Source: Candidatus Pedobacter colombiensis
GTDB lineage: Bacteria; Bacteroidota; Bacteroidia; Sphingobacteriales; Sphingobacteriaceae
NCBI GenBank assembly: GCA_029202485.1
Contig: CP119313.1
Location: 1,116,001 to 1,180,000, forward strand
Direction: 5' to 3'
DNA: 64,000 nucleotides
The translations under genes were made by a program, and so were the position numbers. How positions within the stretch are numbered: the stretch's first letter is position 1; every line of letters begins with the position of its first letter. The notes under the pieces are model-generated. The model was not told the DNA's origin and ran no database searches. It saw only the letters and a program-made list of their open reading frames with translations. Below are positions 44,728-53,835 of the stretch, one piece after another.

Positions 44728-46302
44728 ATGGATAGTAAGAAGTCAGACACCAGAATTGCTAAAGTTAATCATAGTGTTGTTTTCCAGTCACTGGAAAAAT
44801 TCGACAATAATTCTGATGGAGATACTTATCTTTTTGTAGTAGGAATTGATAGGTACGAAGAGGAAGAAAGACTTACTTATTGTTCAAAAGAAGCGAGACA
44901 TCTGATCAGAATTTTTTCGAAGGATTATAACATTAAGCCTAAAAATACCTATTCGCTTTTTAATAAAAATGCTACCAAAATAAATATTATGAGTCATCTG
45001 CAGAATTTTGATAAACTGCTGGATGAAAAGGATCAACTTGTCATTTATTTTGCCGGGCATGGGTTTCATTCTGAATATGCAAATTTTTTTATACCTGCTG
45101 ATGGGAACAGAAATAATTTTAACTCAAATATTCCAAGTGATCTTTTAACGAAGATTATTAGTGGGTTTGCTTCAGACACCGTTATCATGCTATGTGATTT
45201 AGTTTTGCCCAGTGCTGAGCGCCAACATTTTCATATTAAATCAGAAATACAAGAAGAACTGGGAATTTTGTCTCAGTTAAATTTTAATAAATTCTCATCG
45301 CCAGAGCGAGCAAATCATGTTAATTTTATTAATTTTTTAAGTAAAAAAGAAAAGGGGAGAGTCAAACAATCATTTTACTTTAAAAAGGAATATGATATAA
45401 CATTCAACGTTGCCTTATCAAAAAGTCTTACAAATAGCTTAATAACTTACGTACGCAAACAGTACGAAGATATTTATGCCATGATACATAATCAGTTTAT
45501 AGTTGCAGCCTTATTAGAAATGAAAAAGATAGTCTCAGTAAATGACGAAGATTTATTGGGAAGGGTTGAAAGTTTGCAATATGCAGTGACCAAAATTAAG
45601 GATGAATCAGTAGGTGATCAACCGGAAACGCGGGTGAGTACTAATGTGGAAGTGTCAGAACTGGCTGTAGAGGTCTTGAATAAAATTGATGAAAATGGCT
45701 TTTATCTTGTCAAAACTCCTAAAGAACTTGCAGATAAACGTGTTAAAAATCAGATAAAAATTCTTTTTACTGCTGCAAACCCTCGTAATCAGGATCATTT
45801 AAGACTAAAGAACGAGTTAAAGGCTATAGAGTATGAACTGATGCGTTCTAGGCTTCGGGATGATTTTAAATTAATTAAAGTGCTTACAACTGATGTAAGA
45901 GATTTGCAAGATCAGTTGTTGAACGAATCTCCTCAATTTATACATTTTTGCGGACATGGATCTTGTGACGGTATAGCACTCTTAAATGAACTTGATAATG
46001 CGACAATTGTTAGAAATAAACCGCTTGCTGAACTTTTTAAGTTGTTCTCAGAAGATATAAAATGCATATTTCTTAATTCTTGTCATTCAATAGAACAATC
46101 TAAAGAAATCGGCAAATTCATTGACCATATAGTTTGTATGAATAATTCAGTTCCCGATGATATGGCAATACTTTTTGCAACAGCATTTTATCAGTCTATA
46201 GGCTCTGGTAAAAATATTAAATTCTCTTTTGATTTTGCCAAAAATTCTATTGATTTAAATGGCTTGTCAGGTAGTGAGATTCCTGTATTAATTGCAAATT
46301 AA
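44728..46302 (+). CDS. Degenerate caspase domain plus CHAT-like protease domain
   Basis: The N-terminal half (about 30-175) has a caspase-like core with LFVVGIDRY and YFAGHG (His111), but the usual D-x-C-x-S is replaced by LCDLVLPS, so the catalytic cysteine appears lost. The C-terminal half (about 340-524) is a CHAT-type domain (IKILFTAANPRNQDHLRLKNELKAIEYEL...) with His410 (IHFCGHG) and Cys452 (FLNSCHS), an intact dyad. A two-fold protein of this kind could be an adaptor joining the other two products. It starts 60 bases after the hydrolase gene and has no membrane segment. 524 residues. Confidence 0.78.
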   Translation: MDSKKSDTRIAKVNHSVVFQSLEKFDNNSDGDTYLFVVGIDRYEEEERLTYCSKEARHLIRIFSKDYNIKPKNTYSLFNKNATKINIMSHLQNFDKLLDEKDQLVIYFAGHGFHSEYANFFIPADGNRNNFNSNIPSDLLTKIISGFASDTVIMLCDLVLPSAERQHFHIKSEIQEELGILSQLNFNKFSSPERANHVNFINFLSKKEKGRVKQSFYFKKEYDITFNVALSKSLTNSLITYVRKQYEDIYAMIHNQFIVAALLEMKKIVSVNDEDLLGRVESLQYAVTKIKDESVGDQPETRVSTNVEVSELAVEVLNKIDENGFYLVKTPKELADKRVKNQIKILFTAANPRNQDHLRLKNELKAIEYELMRSRLRDDFKLIKVLTTDVRDLQDQLLNESPQFIHFCGHGSCDGIALLNELDNATIVRNKPLAELFKLFSEDIKCIFLNSCHSIEQSKEIGKFIDHIVCMNNSVPDDMAILFATAFYQSIGSGKNIKFSFDFAKNSIDLNGLSGSEIPVLIAN

Positions 46303-46423
46303 TATAAAAAATTCTTTGTGGAAATCTCATTTTCTCAATTTAACCTTTACGTTTGAATTATTCAATTTCCTATGAAATTGAAAGTAAATATTGTTTAGAA
46401 ATCATAAAGTTCTTGATCCTCAG

Positions 46424-46494
46424 TATTGTGAGCAATATTAGCCGACTCCCTATATTGTGCGATAACAGTTAAGGTCATAATCCCCACTATCGTG
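46424..46494 (+). repeat. Short direct repeats upstream of the RteC-like gene
   Basis: TATTGTGAGCAATA (46424), TATTGTGCGATAACA (46453) and TATCGTGGTATTT (46488) are spaced by 29 and 35 bases. They may be regulator binding sites for the downstream rteC-like gene. Nothing else is seen in the 46303-46565 gap. Confidence 0.35.
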
Positions 46495-46565
46495 GTATTT
46501 ACATTTCGTAGTAAGAGATAGATTTTTGTTTCGGTGACAATGTTGTTGCCTTTAAATCTATTCCT

Positions 46566-47444
46566 ATGACAGTATTATTTTTTAAAGAACGCTATGAAGA
46601 TCTGGATGCGGAGTTGGTGGAGATCAGGTGCAAAGCCACTGATCCGGTAAACAGGGTAACCCGTTGTCATTCAGTAATCCGGGTGGCTTTGGATGAGTTG
46701 ATGGTTAAGCTGGAGTCGGTTGTGCCTATTCCTGAAGAAGAGGAAATGGTGCTCAATAGGGTTTGGCTTGTTAAATTTTATGCCCTTTTTATTTATGAAA
46801 CGGAGGTTTTTAGGTTAGTGGATTGCTGTCCTAAAAGTGTTCGTTCGGAACGTCGGTTTTATAAAGTTACTTTGAAGGTAATGGGGGATTATCTTTCCCA
46901 GCATGCTTTTTTATATGAATACTATTTTCGGGGAATGGTGGGCTTGGATGCTTTGCTGTTCATTAAAGGACGTAAGGTAGATCATTTGTTTTTACCAGAA
47001 AGTCCGGAATTCTTTGGTGGGGCTATGCCGCCTTGTACCTATATTTTTGCACGTTTTATGGCGTATGATCAGTTGATTTTGGAGCTGCGGTTGAAGCTTG
47101 ATCCTGGACCTATTGGAGAGCTTGCTAAAACCTATACGCATGGTTTAAAATGGACTGGTAATAAGGTGAATGTGGCGGAGCTGGCTTATGGGCTGTATTA
47201 TGCGGGGCAGTTTAACAATGGCAATGCGGAGGTGACTGATATTTACAAATGGCTGGAGGAAAGCCTGGGGATCTCCATGGGCAGTGTGCACCGGAAGTTT
47301 ATTGATCTGCGTCGCCGCAATACAGCTAGTCCGACCAAGCTTTTGGATAAGATGCGGGAGGCGATCCATCAGCGGATCGATGAGGACTTGCAATATAAAC
47401 CTAACCGCGGGATTAAATTAAGTAAATCTTTTAATGAGGATTAA
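46566..47444 (+). CDS. RteC-family conjugative-element regulator
   Basis: The C-terminal part (about 195-275: KVNVAELAYGLYYAGQFNNGNAEVTDIYKWLEESLGISMGSVHRKFIDLRRRNTASPTKLLDKMREAIHQRIDED) matches the RteC domain of Bacteroides conjugative transposons. In those elements RteC turns on excision and transfer functions. The N-terminal half is helical. It precedes the tra genes and is separated from the caspase cassette by about 260 bases that contain direct repeats. 292 residues. The excision genes it might control are outside the window. Confidence 0.85.
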   Translation: MTVLFFKERYEDLDAELVEIRCKATDPVNRVTRCHSVIRVALDELMVKLESVVPIPEEEEMVLNRVWLVKFYALFIYETEVFRLVDCCPKSVRSERRFYKVTLKVMGDYLSQHAFLYEYYFRGMVGLDALLFIKGRKVDHLFLPESPEFFGGAMPPCTYIFARFMAYDQLILELRLKLDPGPIGELAKTYTHGLKWTGNKVNVAELAYGLYYAGQFNNGNAEVTDIYKWLEESLGISMGSVHRKFIDLRRRNTASPTKLLDKMREAIHQRIDEDLQYKPNRGIKLSKSFNED

Positions 47445-47590
47445 ATGTGTTTGGAGTACGTTTTTAGGAATGTTCTCCAAAAATTTTTAACACTGTTGTA
47501 CCAGCGTGTTAATTCTTTTTTTGCCGGCTGCCAAACTTTGCTTTATCAAATCCCGGTGGTAATGGTGCTTCCGGGTTAAAGCTAAAGGTT

Positions 47591-48181
47591 ATGTTATTTC
47601 CATTTACTATGCAGCAGTTTTTAATCGCGGCGGTCTTGCTGAGTCTGGTCTGGTATGCGGGTGTTTTTCTATGGTTTAATCGCAGGCGCGGTCTTGGTCT
47701 CCAGCTGGGGGGAACTGGTGGTTCGAGAGCAAGAGCGGGATCGGAAGCAAAGGCGCGGACTAAACTCAGAGCGGCATTACCCGGCAGAGGTTCCGGGGTG
47801 GTTATGGGGCAGGAAGATTTCGATGAAGCAGAATTGATGGGCAAGGTGAAATTGCCGGAAGGTATGGAACTGATCCGTTCGGATGAATTGCGGTTTGCGG
47901 ATTCTGTTGAGGGTGCCAGTGCTGCTGGTGGCCAGGGTCTTTTGGACCGGGATGATCAGTTGGGGCTGATTCCTGATGTGCTGGAGGAGATCAAGGAGGT
48001 GTTCGGAATACTGGCGAAGGAGGATGGCACCAAGCAGGATTTTATGGGGCTGATGAAGCTTGTCCGGGAGAAGTATCCTAAGATCAGTTCCCATCCGGGT
48101 ATTGCAGGGTTAAATGCCTTTATCCGGGATCATGCACCCTTTGCCATTTCCAGTGCGGAACTGGAAGACCTCTGGGATTAG
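47591..48181 (+). CDS. Membrane-anchored protein at the head of the tra operon
   Basis: One N-terminal membrane segment (about 8-28, FLIAAVLLSLVWYAGVFLWF) is followed by a flexible Gly/Ala/Arg linker and a soluble acidic domain (about 110-196) rich in helices. I recognise no family. The position before TraE is where Bacteroides elements carry TraC/TraD-type proteins, but I see no similarity to name it. An internal ATG at residue 7 (47609) is an alternative start. Confidence 0.6.
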   Translation: MLFPFTMQQFLIAAVLLSLVWYAGVFLWFNRRRGLGLQLGGTGGSRARAGSEAKARTKLRAALPGRGSGVVMGQEDFDEAELMGKVKLPEGMELIRSDELRFADSVEGASAAGGQGLLDRDDQLGLIPDVLEEIKEVFGILAKEDGTKQDFMGLMKLVREKYPKISSHPGIAGLNAFIRDHAPFAISSAELEDLWD

Positions 48182-48219
48182 TTTTTTGCTGTTTACGTGT
48201 TCATTTTTAAATCCTTTTT

Positions 48220-48570
48220 ATGAATTTTCATTTCAATTCTGATCCTAAGCGTGTGCTGGCAAAGGTGTTGCTGTTGGGCTTTGCGATCTGCTGTTTTAAC
48301 ATGCTTTGTCTGTTGCCATTAACGCTCTTGGCACAGGATGGGGTGGCCGGGATCAATCAGGCCACGTCTCAGATCCAGCGTTATTTTTCGGCCGGTGCCA
48401 AGCTGATGTATGCCATTGGTGCGGTAATGGGCATCGTGGGGGCCATTAAGGTCTACAACAAGTGGAATGCCGGGGAACCGGATACCAATAAACTGGCGGC
48501 GGCATGGTTTGGTTCGCTGATTTTTCTGGTGGTGGTCGTAGCGATTATTGAATCTTTTTTCGGAGTATAG
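48220..48570 (+). CDS. traE: Conjugative transfer protein TraE (DUF4134)
   Basis: The 116-residue protein has a long N-terminal signal/TM segment, cleavage near LLAQ, then QATSQIQRYFSAGAKLMYAIGAVMGIVGAIKVYNKWNAGEPDTNKLAAAWFGSLIFLVVVVAII. This is characteristic of DUF4134/TraE, thought to be the VirB2-like pilin of Bacteroidetes conjugation systems. The stop lies 1 base before the TraF ATG. Confidence 0.9.
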   Translation: MNFHFNSDPKRVLAKVLLLGFAICCFNMLCLLPLTLLAQDGVAGINQATSQIQRYFSAGAKLMYAIGAVMGIVGAIKVYNKWNAGEPDTNKLAAAWFGSLIFLVVVVAIIESFFGV

Positions 48571-48571
48571 T

Positions 48572-48922
48572 ATGGCAAGTGTATATCAGATCAATAAAGG
48601 GGTAGGACGCCCAGTGGTCTTTAAGGGCTTAAAGGCACAGTACATTGCTTTTCTGGCTGTGGGAATGGTGCTGCTTTTATTGGGCTTTGTTGGTGGTTAT
48701 CTATCAGGGCTTAGTTTATATGTACTGTTACCCTTGGCATTGATGGTGGGTAGTGGCTTGGTCTATGTGCTGACCAGGCTGAGTCACAAGTTCGGGGAGC
48801 ATGGGTTGATGAAGCTTTTTGCAAAGTATGGATTGCCTTCAGCTGTGGTCTTCCGTTCCCGCCGGGTATTTACGGGTTTAAAGTATGTGAGTAGGAATGA
48901 TGCTAAAGCTACCGGGCCATGA
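48572..48922 (+). CDS. traF: Conjugative transfer protein TraF (DUF4133)
   Basis: From ATG 48572 the 116-residue product (MASVYQINKGVGRPVVFKGLKAQYIAFLAVG...) has two membrane segments in a hairpin and the conserved N-terminal 'Y.INKG..R...FKGLK' signature of DUF4133, the VirB3-like component. The stop overlaps the TraG start by four bases, so translation is coupled. Confidence 0.9.
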   Translation: MASVYQINKGVGRPVVFKGLKAQYIAFLAVGMVLLLLGFVGGYLSGLSLYVLLPLALMVGSGLVYVLTRLSHKFGEHGLMKLFAKYGLPSAVVFRSRRVFTGLKYVSRNDAKATGP

Positions 48923-51396
48923 AACAGGAAGCCTTAAAATTGTTGCCGGTGTATAAGGTGGAAAATGGTTGTTTGCTTTCTTTCCAGGGGGATGTGACTT
49001 TGGCTTATAGAGTAAACCTGCCGGAACTGTTTACGCTTTCGGATCGGGAGTATGAGGCTTATCACCAGGCCTGGATCAAAGCGATCCGCTGCTTGCCTGC
49101 TTTTTCAGTCTTTCATAAGCAGGATTGGTTTCTGGAAAGTAGCTATCAGGCGGATTACGCTGGGCTTGCTGATCAGGAGACCAGTTTTTTATCCCGATCC
49201 AGTGAGTTTTTTTTTAATGAGCGCCCATACCTGGAGCACGAATGCTTTATTTTTCTGACTAAAAAACCAGAAGGCAGGAAGCTATCCAGTTCTGTTTATT
49301 CTAACATCAGGCGAAGGACGATTGTACCTGCGCAGACCATAGATCCGGTTTTGCATCAGCAGTTTCTGGATGCGGCAAGCGCATTTGAAAGTATCCTGCG
49401 TGACAGCGGTTTTCTGTCACTGGAACGGCTTTGGGATGATGAACTGGCCGGGACTGCGAATCAGGCCGGTATTCTGGAACGCTATTGTTTTTTGCTGGGT
49501 AAGGATCAGCTGCCGGTGATCTCAGACATCCAGGTTCGGGATGGCCTGCGTGTGGGAGATAAGCAGCTGGAATTGTATACGCTTGCTGATGCGGAGGACT
49601 TGCCAGGCTTGTGTGGCAGCAGGATCAATTATGAAAAGTATTCCACTGACCGTACGAAATTCAGTTTGGGCTTTGCCAGCCCTTTAGGAGCACTACTGAA
49701 CTGTAACCACATTTTTAACCAGTATGTGTTTATCGGGGATAGCCAGGAGACGATCAAAAAGCTGGAAGCCAAGAAACTGCGTTTACAATCGCTTTCGGGT
49801 TATTCAAGGGAGAACGCAGTTTCCCGGGATGCTTGCAATGATTTCCTGAACGAGGCGGTGGCCTCGCTTCGGTTGCCGGTAAAAGCACATTTTAATGTCC
49901 TGGCCTGGTCAGCTGATGGAGTTAAGGCTAAGGAACTGAAGAACCTGGTGAGTACAGCTATGGCAGCAATAGATGCAGTAACCAAGCAGGAGACTGAAGG
50001 GGCGGCGCAGATCTGGTTTGCGGGCTTGCCTGGGAATGAGGCGGACTTTCCAATGAACGATACTTTTGATACTTTTTTAGAACAGGCGACCTGCTTTTTT
50101 AACATGGAGACCAATTACAAGTCTTCCTTAAGCCCTTTTGGTATCCGCATGGGGGACAGGCTGACCGGGAGACCGGTTCATGTAGACATTTCGGACGAGC
50201 CGGTTCGACTGGGCTGGACGTCCAACAGGTCAAAGTTTGTGTGCGCTGGTAGTGGTTCAGGCAAGAGTTTCTTCTGTAACCATTTGGTGCGCTCGTATTA
50301 TGAGCAGGGTGCACATGCGATCATCGTAGATATCGGCAATTCTTACCAGGGGCTTTGTGAGTTGGTGGGTGGTTATTACTTCCGCTACTCGGAAAATGAC
50401 CCGATTAGTTTCAATCCTTTTTACCTGGCTTCAGGTGATGTACTGGATACGGAAAAGAAGGAGAGTATCAAGAACTTGCTGCTGGCTTTATGGAAGAAGG
50501 ATGATGAGCCTTATTCCCGCTCGGAGTATGTAGCGATATCCAATGCGCTGAAGCTGTTTTATGCCCACTTGGGCAGGCGGCCGGATGTTTTTCCTTGTTT
50601 CAATAGCTTTTATGAGTTCCTGTTGTCGGAGTATTTACAGGTACTGGAAGATGGCAAGGTGAAGGAGAAGGATTTTGATGTGGGGAATTTCATGTATGTG
50701 CTGAATCCTTATTACCGGGGTGGAGAGTTTGATTACCTGTTGAATGCGACGGAGAATCTGGACATGCTGAATGAGCGGTTTATTGTATTCGAATTGGACG
50801 AGGTGAAGGATCACCCGATTTTATTTCCGGTAGTGACTTTGGTGATTATGGAACTGACGCTTTCCAAAATGCGGAAACTTAAAGGGGTTCGCAAGCTGGT
50901 ATTGATTGAAGAAGCCTGGAAAGCAATTGCGAAGCAAGGTACTGCGGAATATGTGCAGTATCTGTTTAAAACCATGCGGAAGTTCTTTGGGGAGCCGATG
51001 GTGGTTACTCAGGAGATTGAGGATGTGATCTCTTCGCCTGTAGTCAAGAACGCAATCATTAACAATTCGGATTGTAAGATTCTGCTGGATCAGAGTAAGT
51101 ATCAGAATAAGTTTGACCAGATACAGGAAATGCTGGGATTGACCGATAAGGATAAGGCTTTGATTCTGTCGATGAATAAGGCCAATGATCCCAAGCGTCG
51201 ATATAAGGAGGTGACTTTTATTCTGGGTAGTCATTCAAAGGTGTACCGGACAGAGGTATCGCTGGAGGAGTATTACTGTTATACAACCGAAGAAAAGGAA
51301 AAAGTATTGGTGCAGGAGTATACAGCGCGTTATGGTTCCATTCAGAAAGGTATTGCGATGCTGGCGAAGGATGTCAGGGCTGGTAAGCTTAAATAA
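48919..51396 (+). CDS. traG: TraG conjugation ATPase (VirB4-like)
   Basis: The 825-residue protein has an N-terminal region typical of TraG_N and a C-terminal RecA-like ATPase with Walker A GSGSGKS (444-450). The conserved HAIIVDIGNSYQGL and Walker B/sensor region RKLVLIEEAWKAIAKQG follow. It powers pilus assembly and DNA transfer at the inner membrane. This is the VirB4-type protein; the coupling protein is encoded separately at 9227, about 38 kb away. Confidence 0.94.
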   Translation: MKQEALKLLPVYKVENGCLLSFQGDVTLAYRVNLPELFTLSDREYEAYHQAWIKAIRCLPAFSVFHKQDWFLESSYQADYAGLADQETSFLSRSSEFFFNERPYLEHECFIFLTKKPEGRKLSSSVYSNIRRRTIVPAQTIDPVLHQQFLDAASAFESILRDSGFLSLERLWDDELAGTANQAGILERYCFLLGKDQLPVISDIQVRDGLRVGDKQLELYTLADAEDLPGLCGSRINYEKYSTDRTKFSLGFASPLGALLNCNHIFNQYVFIGDSQETIKKLEAKKLRLQSLSGYSRENAVSRDACNDFLNEAVASLRLPVKAHFNVLAWSADGVKAKELKNLVSTAMAAIDAVTKQETEGAAQIWFAGLPGNEADFPMNDTFDTFLEQATCFFNMETNYKSSLSPFGIRMGDRLTGRPVHVDISDEPVRLGWTSNRSKFVCAGSGSGKSFFCNHLVRSYYEQGAHAIIVDIGNSYQGLCELVGGYYFRYSENDPISFNPFYLASGDVLDTEKKESIKNLLLALWKKDDEPYSRSEYVAISNALKLFYAHLGRRPDVFPCFNSFYEFLLSEYLQVLEDGKVKEKDFDVGNFMYVLNPYYRGGEFDYLLNATENLDMLNERFIVFELDEVKDHPILFPVVTLVIMELTLSKMRKLKGVRKLVLIEEAWKAIAKQGTAEYVQYLFKTMRKFFGEPMVVTQEIEDVISSPVVKNAIINNSDCKILLDQSKYQNKFDQIQEMLGLTDKDKALILSMNKANDPKRRYKEVTFILGSHSKVYRTEVSLEEYYCYTTEEKEKVLVQEYTARYGSIQKGIAMLAKDVRAGKLK

Positions 51397-51426
51397 TTAA
51401 ATCTAAACCTATCAATTGTTTAAATT

Positions 51427-51792
51427 ATGAAAACAAGTATTTATTTATTGCTGGCCCTGCTGTTTTGCTTTGGCTGCCAGCCGAAAAGGACGGAGAATTT
51501 TATTCCGGGGATGTATGTGAACCATTCCGAGGGAAGTTACAGTGTGGCTGATGATACACTGATGATCCGGCAGCTGGAGGGAATTCATTACCAGATCACC
51601 CGCCGGACAGGTTTTAACCGTATGGTGGATGGAAAGTCGGGGCTGCGGGAGTATGAAATGGAAACCTGGAGCGGGCTGTATGATGCGGAGGCAGGTGTGA
51701 TCAACGAAAGCCGGTATGGCAAGGTGCTTAGCTTTTTCCCGGACTCAGGACTGCTTAGGGTAAGTAACCGAGTGTATAAAAAAATCAAGTAG
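51427..51792 (+). CDS. DUF3876-like conjugation lipoprotein
   Basis: A lipoprotein signal (MKTSIYLLLALLFCFGC) gives Cys17 as the lipidated residue. The 100-residue mature domain (FIPGMYVNHSEGSYSVADDTLMIRQLEGIHYQITRRTGF) matches DUF3876 proteins that sit between traG and traI in Bacteroidetes elements. It is probably part of the outer-membrane or periplasmic portion of the transfer machine. 121 residues. Confidence 0.78.
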   Translation: MKTSIYLLLALLFCFGCQPKRTENFIPGMYVNHSEGSYSVADDTLMIRQLEGIHYQITRRTGFNRMVDGKSGLREYEMETWSGLYDAEAGVINESRYGKVLSFFPDSGLLRVSNRVYKKIK

Positions 51793-51882
51793 TAAACCAT
51801 TAATTTTTTGGATATGCATATCTCTAACCCAGCCAGGGTATGGCCATGCCTTGGCTTTTTAAAAAAGAAAATAACAAAAGTT

Positions 51883-52566
51883 ATGAAACAGTATATGGTC
51901 ATTCTACCCTTGAGTACCATGACGCTGATGGTGGCCGTCCCCAAAGGGGCGACGGCGCAGATCGCGGTTGTGGAGGTTATTAAGGCGGGCGTAAAAAAAG
52001 TCATTAAGGCGGTGGATCTGAAAATCCAGCGTTTACAGAATCAGACGATCTGGCTGCAGAATGCGCAGAAGGTATTGGAAAACCAGTTGTCGAAGCTGAA
52101 GCTTGGGGAGATTGCGGATTGGACGGGTAGGCAGAAGGAGTTGTACCAGGGCTATTACAATGAGCTTTGGGAAATTAAGTCTTATTTAACGTATTTCAGG
52201 CGGATCAAAGACCTGGCTCAAAAACAGGTGGCGATTGTGGATGAGTACAAATGGGCCTGGGGGCTGTTCAAAAAGGACAAGCATTTCTCGGTAGCGGAAC
52301 TGGAGTATATGGAGAAGGTGTATTCAGGAATTCTGGACGAGAGTATCAAGAACCTGGATCAGATTTTTCTGGTGGTTAATTCTTTTAAGACCCAGATGAG
52401 TGATGCGGCGAGACTGGAGCTGATTGCTACGGCGGCTAATCAGATGGATGAGAATTACGGGGCTTTAAAAAAGTTCAATTCTGGAAATATCCAGACTTCC
52501 ATCCAGCGGGCTAAATCACTGGATGAGGTAGCTGTATTAAAAGAAATTTATGGGATCAATGAATAA
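51883..52566 (+). CDS. TraI-like conjugation protein, copy 1
   Basis: ATG 51883 gives a signal peptide (MKQYMVILPLSTMTLMVAVPKGATAQ). The mature protein is helical (IQRLQNQTIWLQNAQKVLENQLSKLKL) and ends in VAELEYMEKVYSGILDESIKNLDQIFLVVNSFKTQMSDAARLELI, shared with the two following genes. Such exported coiled-coil proteins occupy the TraI position and resemble VirB5 in role. Its stop overlaps the next gene by 8 bases. An upstream ATG at 51808 would add a non-signal leader and is less likely. Confidence 0.75.
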   Translation: MKQYMVILPLSTMTLMVAVPKGATAQIAVVEVIKAGVKKVIKAVDLKIQRLQNQTIWLQNAQKVLENQLSKLKLGEIADWTGRQKELYQGYYNELWEIKSYLTYFRRIKDLAQKQVAIVDEYKWAWGLFKKDKHFSVAELEYMEKVYSGILDESIKNLDQIFLVVNSFKTQMSDAARLELIATAANQMDENYGALKKFNSGNIQTSIQRAKSLDEVAVLKEIYGINE

Positions 52567-53200
52567 GGTATGGGCGCCGGGCTTGGCTTTAGTATTGGCT
52601 TGTGTTTTTCCCGCTTCTTTATCCGCGCAAACTTTTGGGGAGTTCTTTAACCAGAAGAAAACGCAGAAACGGTATCTGCTGGAACAAATTGCGGCATTGC
52701 AGGTTTACCTGGGCTATGCTAAAAAAGGCTATGAGCTGGTAGGATCGGGATTGCAGACGGTCAGGGATATTAAAAGCGGGGAGTTTGGCCTGCACAATAC
52801 TTTTATTTCTTCGCTAAAAAAGGTGAGTCCATTTGTGCGTAGTAATACTAAAGTGGCTGAGATCATTGCCTGTCAGCTGGGTATTTCGCGAGCCTTTAAT
52901 ATCAGGGATAAGGACAAGTTGCCGCTTTCTTCTCAGTTATATGTGCTGGAGGTGAAAGCCCATTTACTGGATGAATGCTTTAAAGACCTTGAGGAATTGC
53001 TGCTGGTGGTTACTGCCGGTAAAGTGGAAATGAATGATGCGAATCGGCTGGAAAGGCTCGATAAGATTTACCGCTCGATACTGGACAAATACAGTTTCGC
53101 TTTGGATTTCTCCACGCAGGTTAAACTGCTGATAGCCGGGGGAATCAGGGAGGAACAATCAATTAACTATTTAAAAAAGCTTTATGAAAAAGAGGAATAG
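52559..53200 (+). CDS. TraI-like conjugation protein, copy 2
   Basis: Signal peptide MNKVWAPGLALVLACVFPASLSAQ. The mature 190 residues share with the next protein the pattern KKGYELVGSGLQTVRDIKSGEFGLHNTFISSLKKVSPFVRS. With copies 1 and 3 it forms a tandem set of paralogs. It is probably periplasmic and pilus- or channel-associated. The start ATG at 52559 is preferred over 52550 because it gives the better signal peptide. Confidence 0.75.
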   Translation: MNKVWAPGLALVLACVFPASLSAQTFGEFFNQKKTQKRYLLEQIAALQVYLGYAKKGYELVGSGLQTVRDIKSGEFGLHNTFISSLKKVSPFVRSNTKVAEIIACQLGISRAFNIRDKDKLPLSSQLYVLEVKAHLLDECFKDLEELLLVVTAGKVEMNDANRLERLDKIYRSILDKYSFALDFSTQVKLLIAGGIREEQSINYLKKLYEKEE

Positions 53201-53825
53201 CATGTTATTCGCGGCACTATTGCCGCTGGTATTTTGCCTTGGCTTTTCTGCCCGGGCGCAAAGTACAGAAGTTCAGCAGCTCTTGTTGAATGTGGAAAAG
53301 TTAAGCCAGCTAAAGAATATCCTTGCTGATATGAAAAAAGGATACACCATTGTGATGGGTGGCTACAATACCATTAAAAATATTTCCCAGGGGAATTTTT
53401 CATTGCATGAATTCTTTCTGGACGGGCTTATGCTGGTGAGCTCTGAAGTGAAGAAATACCGCAGGGTGGTGGATATCATCGATTATCAGAAAGCATTGGT
53501 AAAAGAATATAAACGGGCATACCAGCGGTTCCAGCGGTCAGGGAATTTTGGTGTCGGGGAACTGGAATATCTGGGTAGGGTGTACAAACAGCTGTTTGAT
53601 CAGAGTATAGATAATCTGGACGAGCTGGCGATGGTGATCACTTCGAGTAAGTTGCGGATGAATGATCAGGAGCGCTTGCAGGCGATTGACCGGATCTTTG
53701 CTTCTACCCAGGATAAGCTGATGTTTCTGCGCTATTTCAATGAGCGGGGATTGATCCTGAACCAGCAGCGGGATAAACAACGTTTGGAGATCGAATCGGT
53801 TCGGGATTTTTATGGTCTGGATTAA
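53184..53825 (+). CDS. TraI-like conjugation protein, copy 3
   Basis: Signal peptide MKKRNSMLFAALLPLVFCLGFSARAQ. KKGYTIVMGGYNTIKNISQGNFSLHEFFLDGLMLVSSEVKKYRRVVDII parallels copy 2, and VGELEYLGRVYKQLFDQSIDNLDELAMVITSSKLRMNDQERLQAI parallels copy 1. It begins 17 bases before the end of copy 2. The paralogs have diverged, so they are unlikely to be recent duplicates. Confidence 0.75.
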   Translation: MKKRNSMLFAALLPLVFCLGFSARAQSTEVQQLLLNVEKLSQLKNILADMKKGYTIVMGGYNTIKNISQGNFSLHEFFLDGLMLVSSEVKKYRRVVDIIDYQKALVKEYKRAYQRFQRSGNFGVGELEYLGRVYKQLFDQSIDNLDELAMVITSSKLRMNDQERLQAIDRIFASTQDKLMFLRYFNERGLILNQQRDKQRLEIESVRDFYGLD

Positions 53826-53835
53826 GGGAGGTGAT

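Noticed and set aside
42060..46302. Gasdermin partner for the caspase cassette
   Set aside because: No gene with gasdermin-like features lies near; all three frames are explained by caspase, hydrolase and CHAT-like folds.
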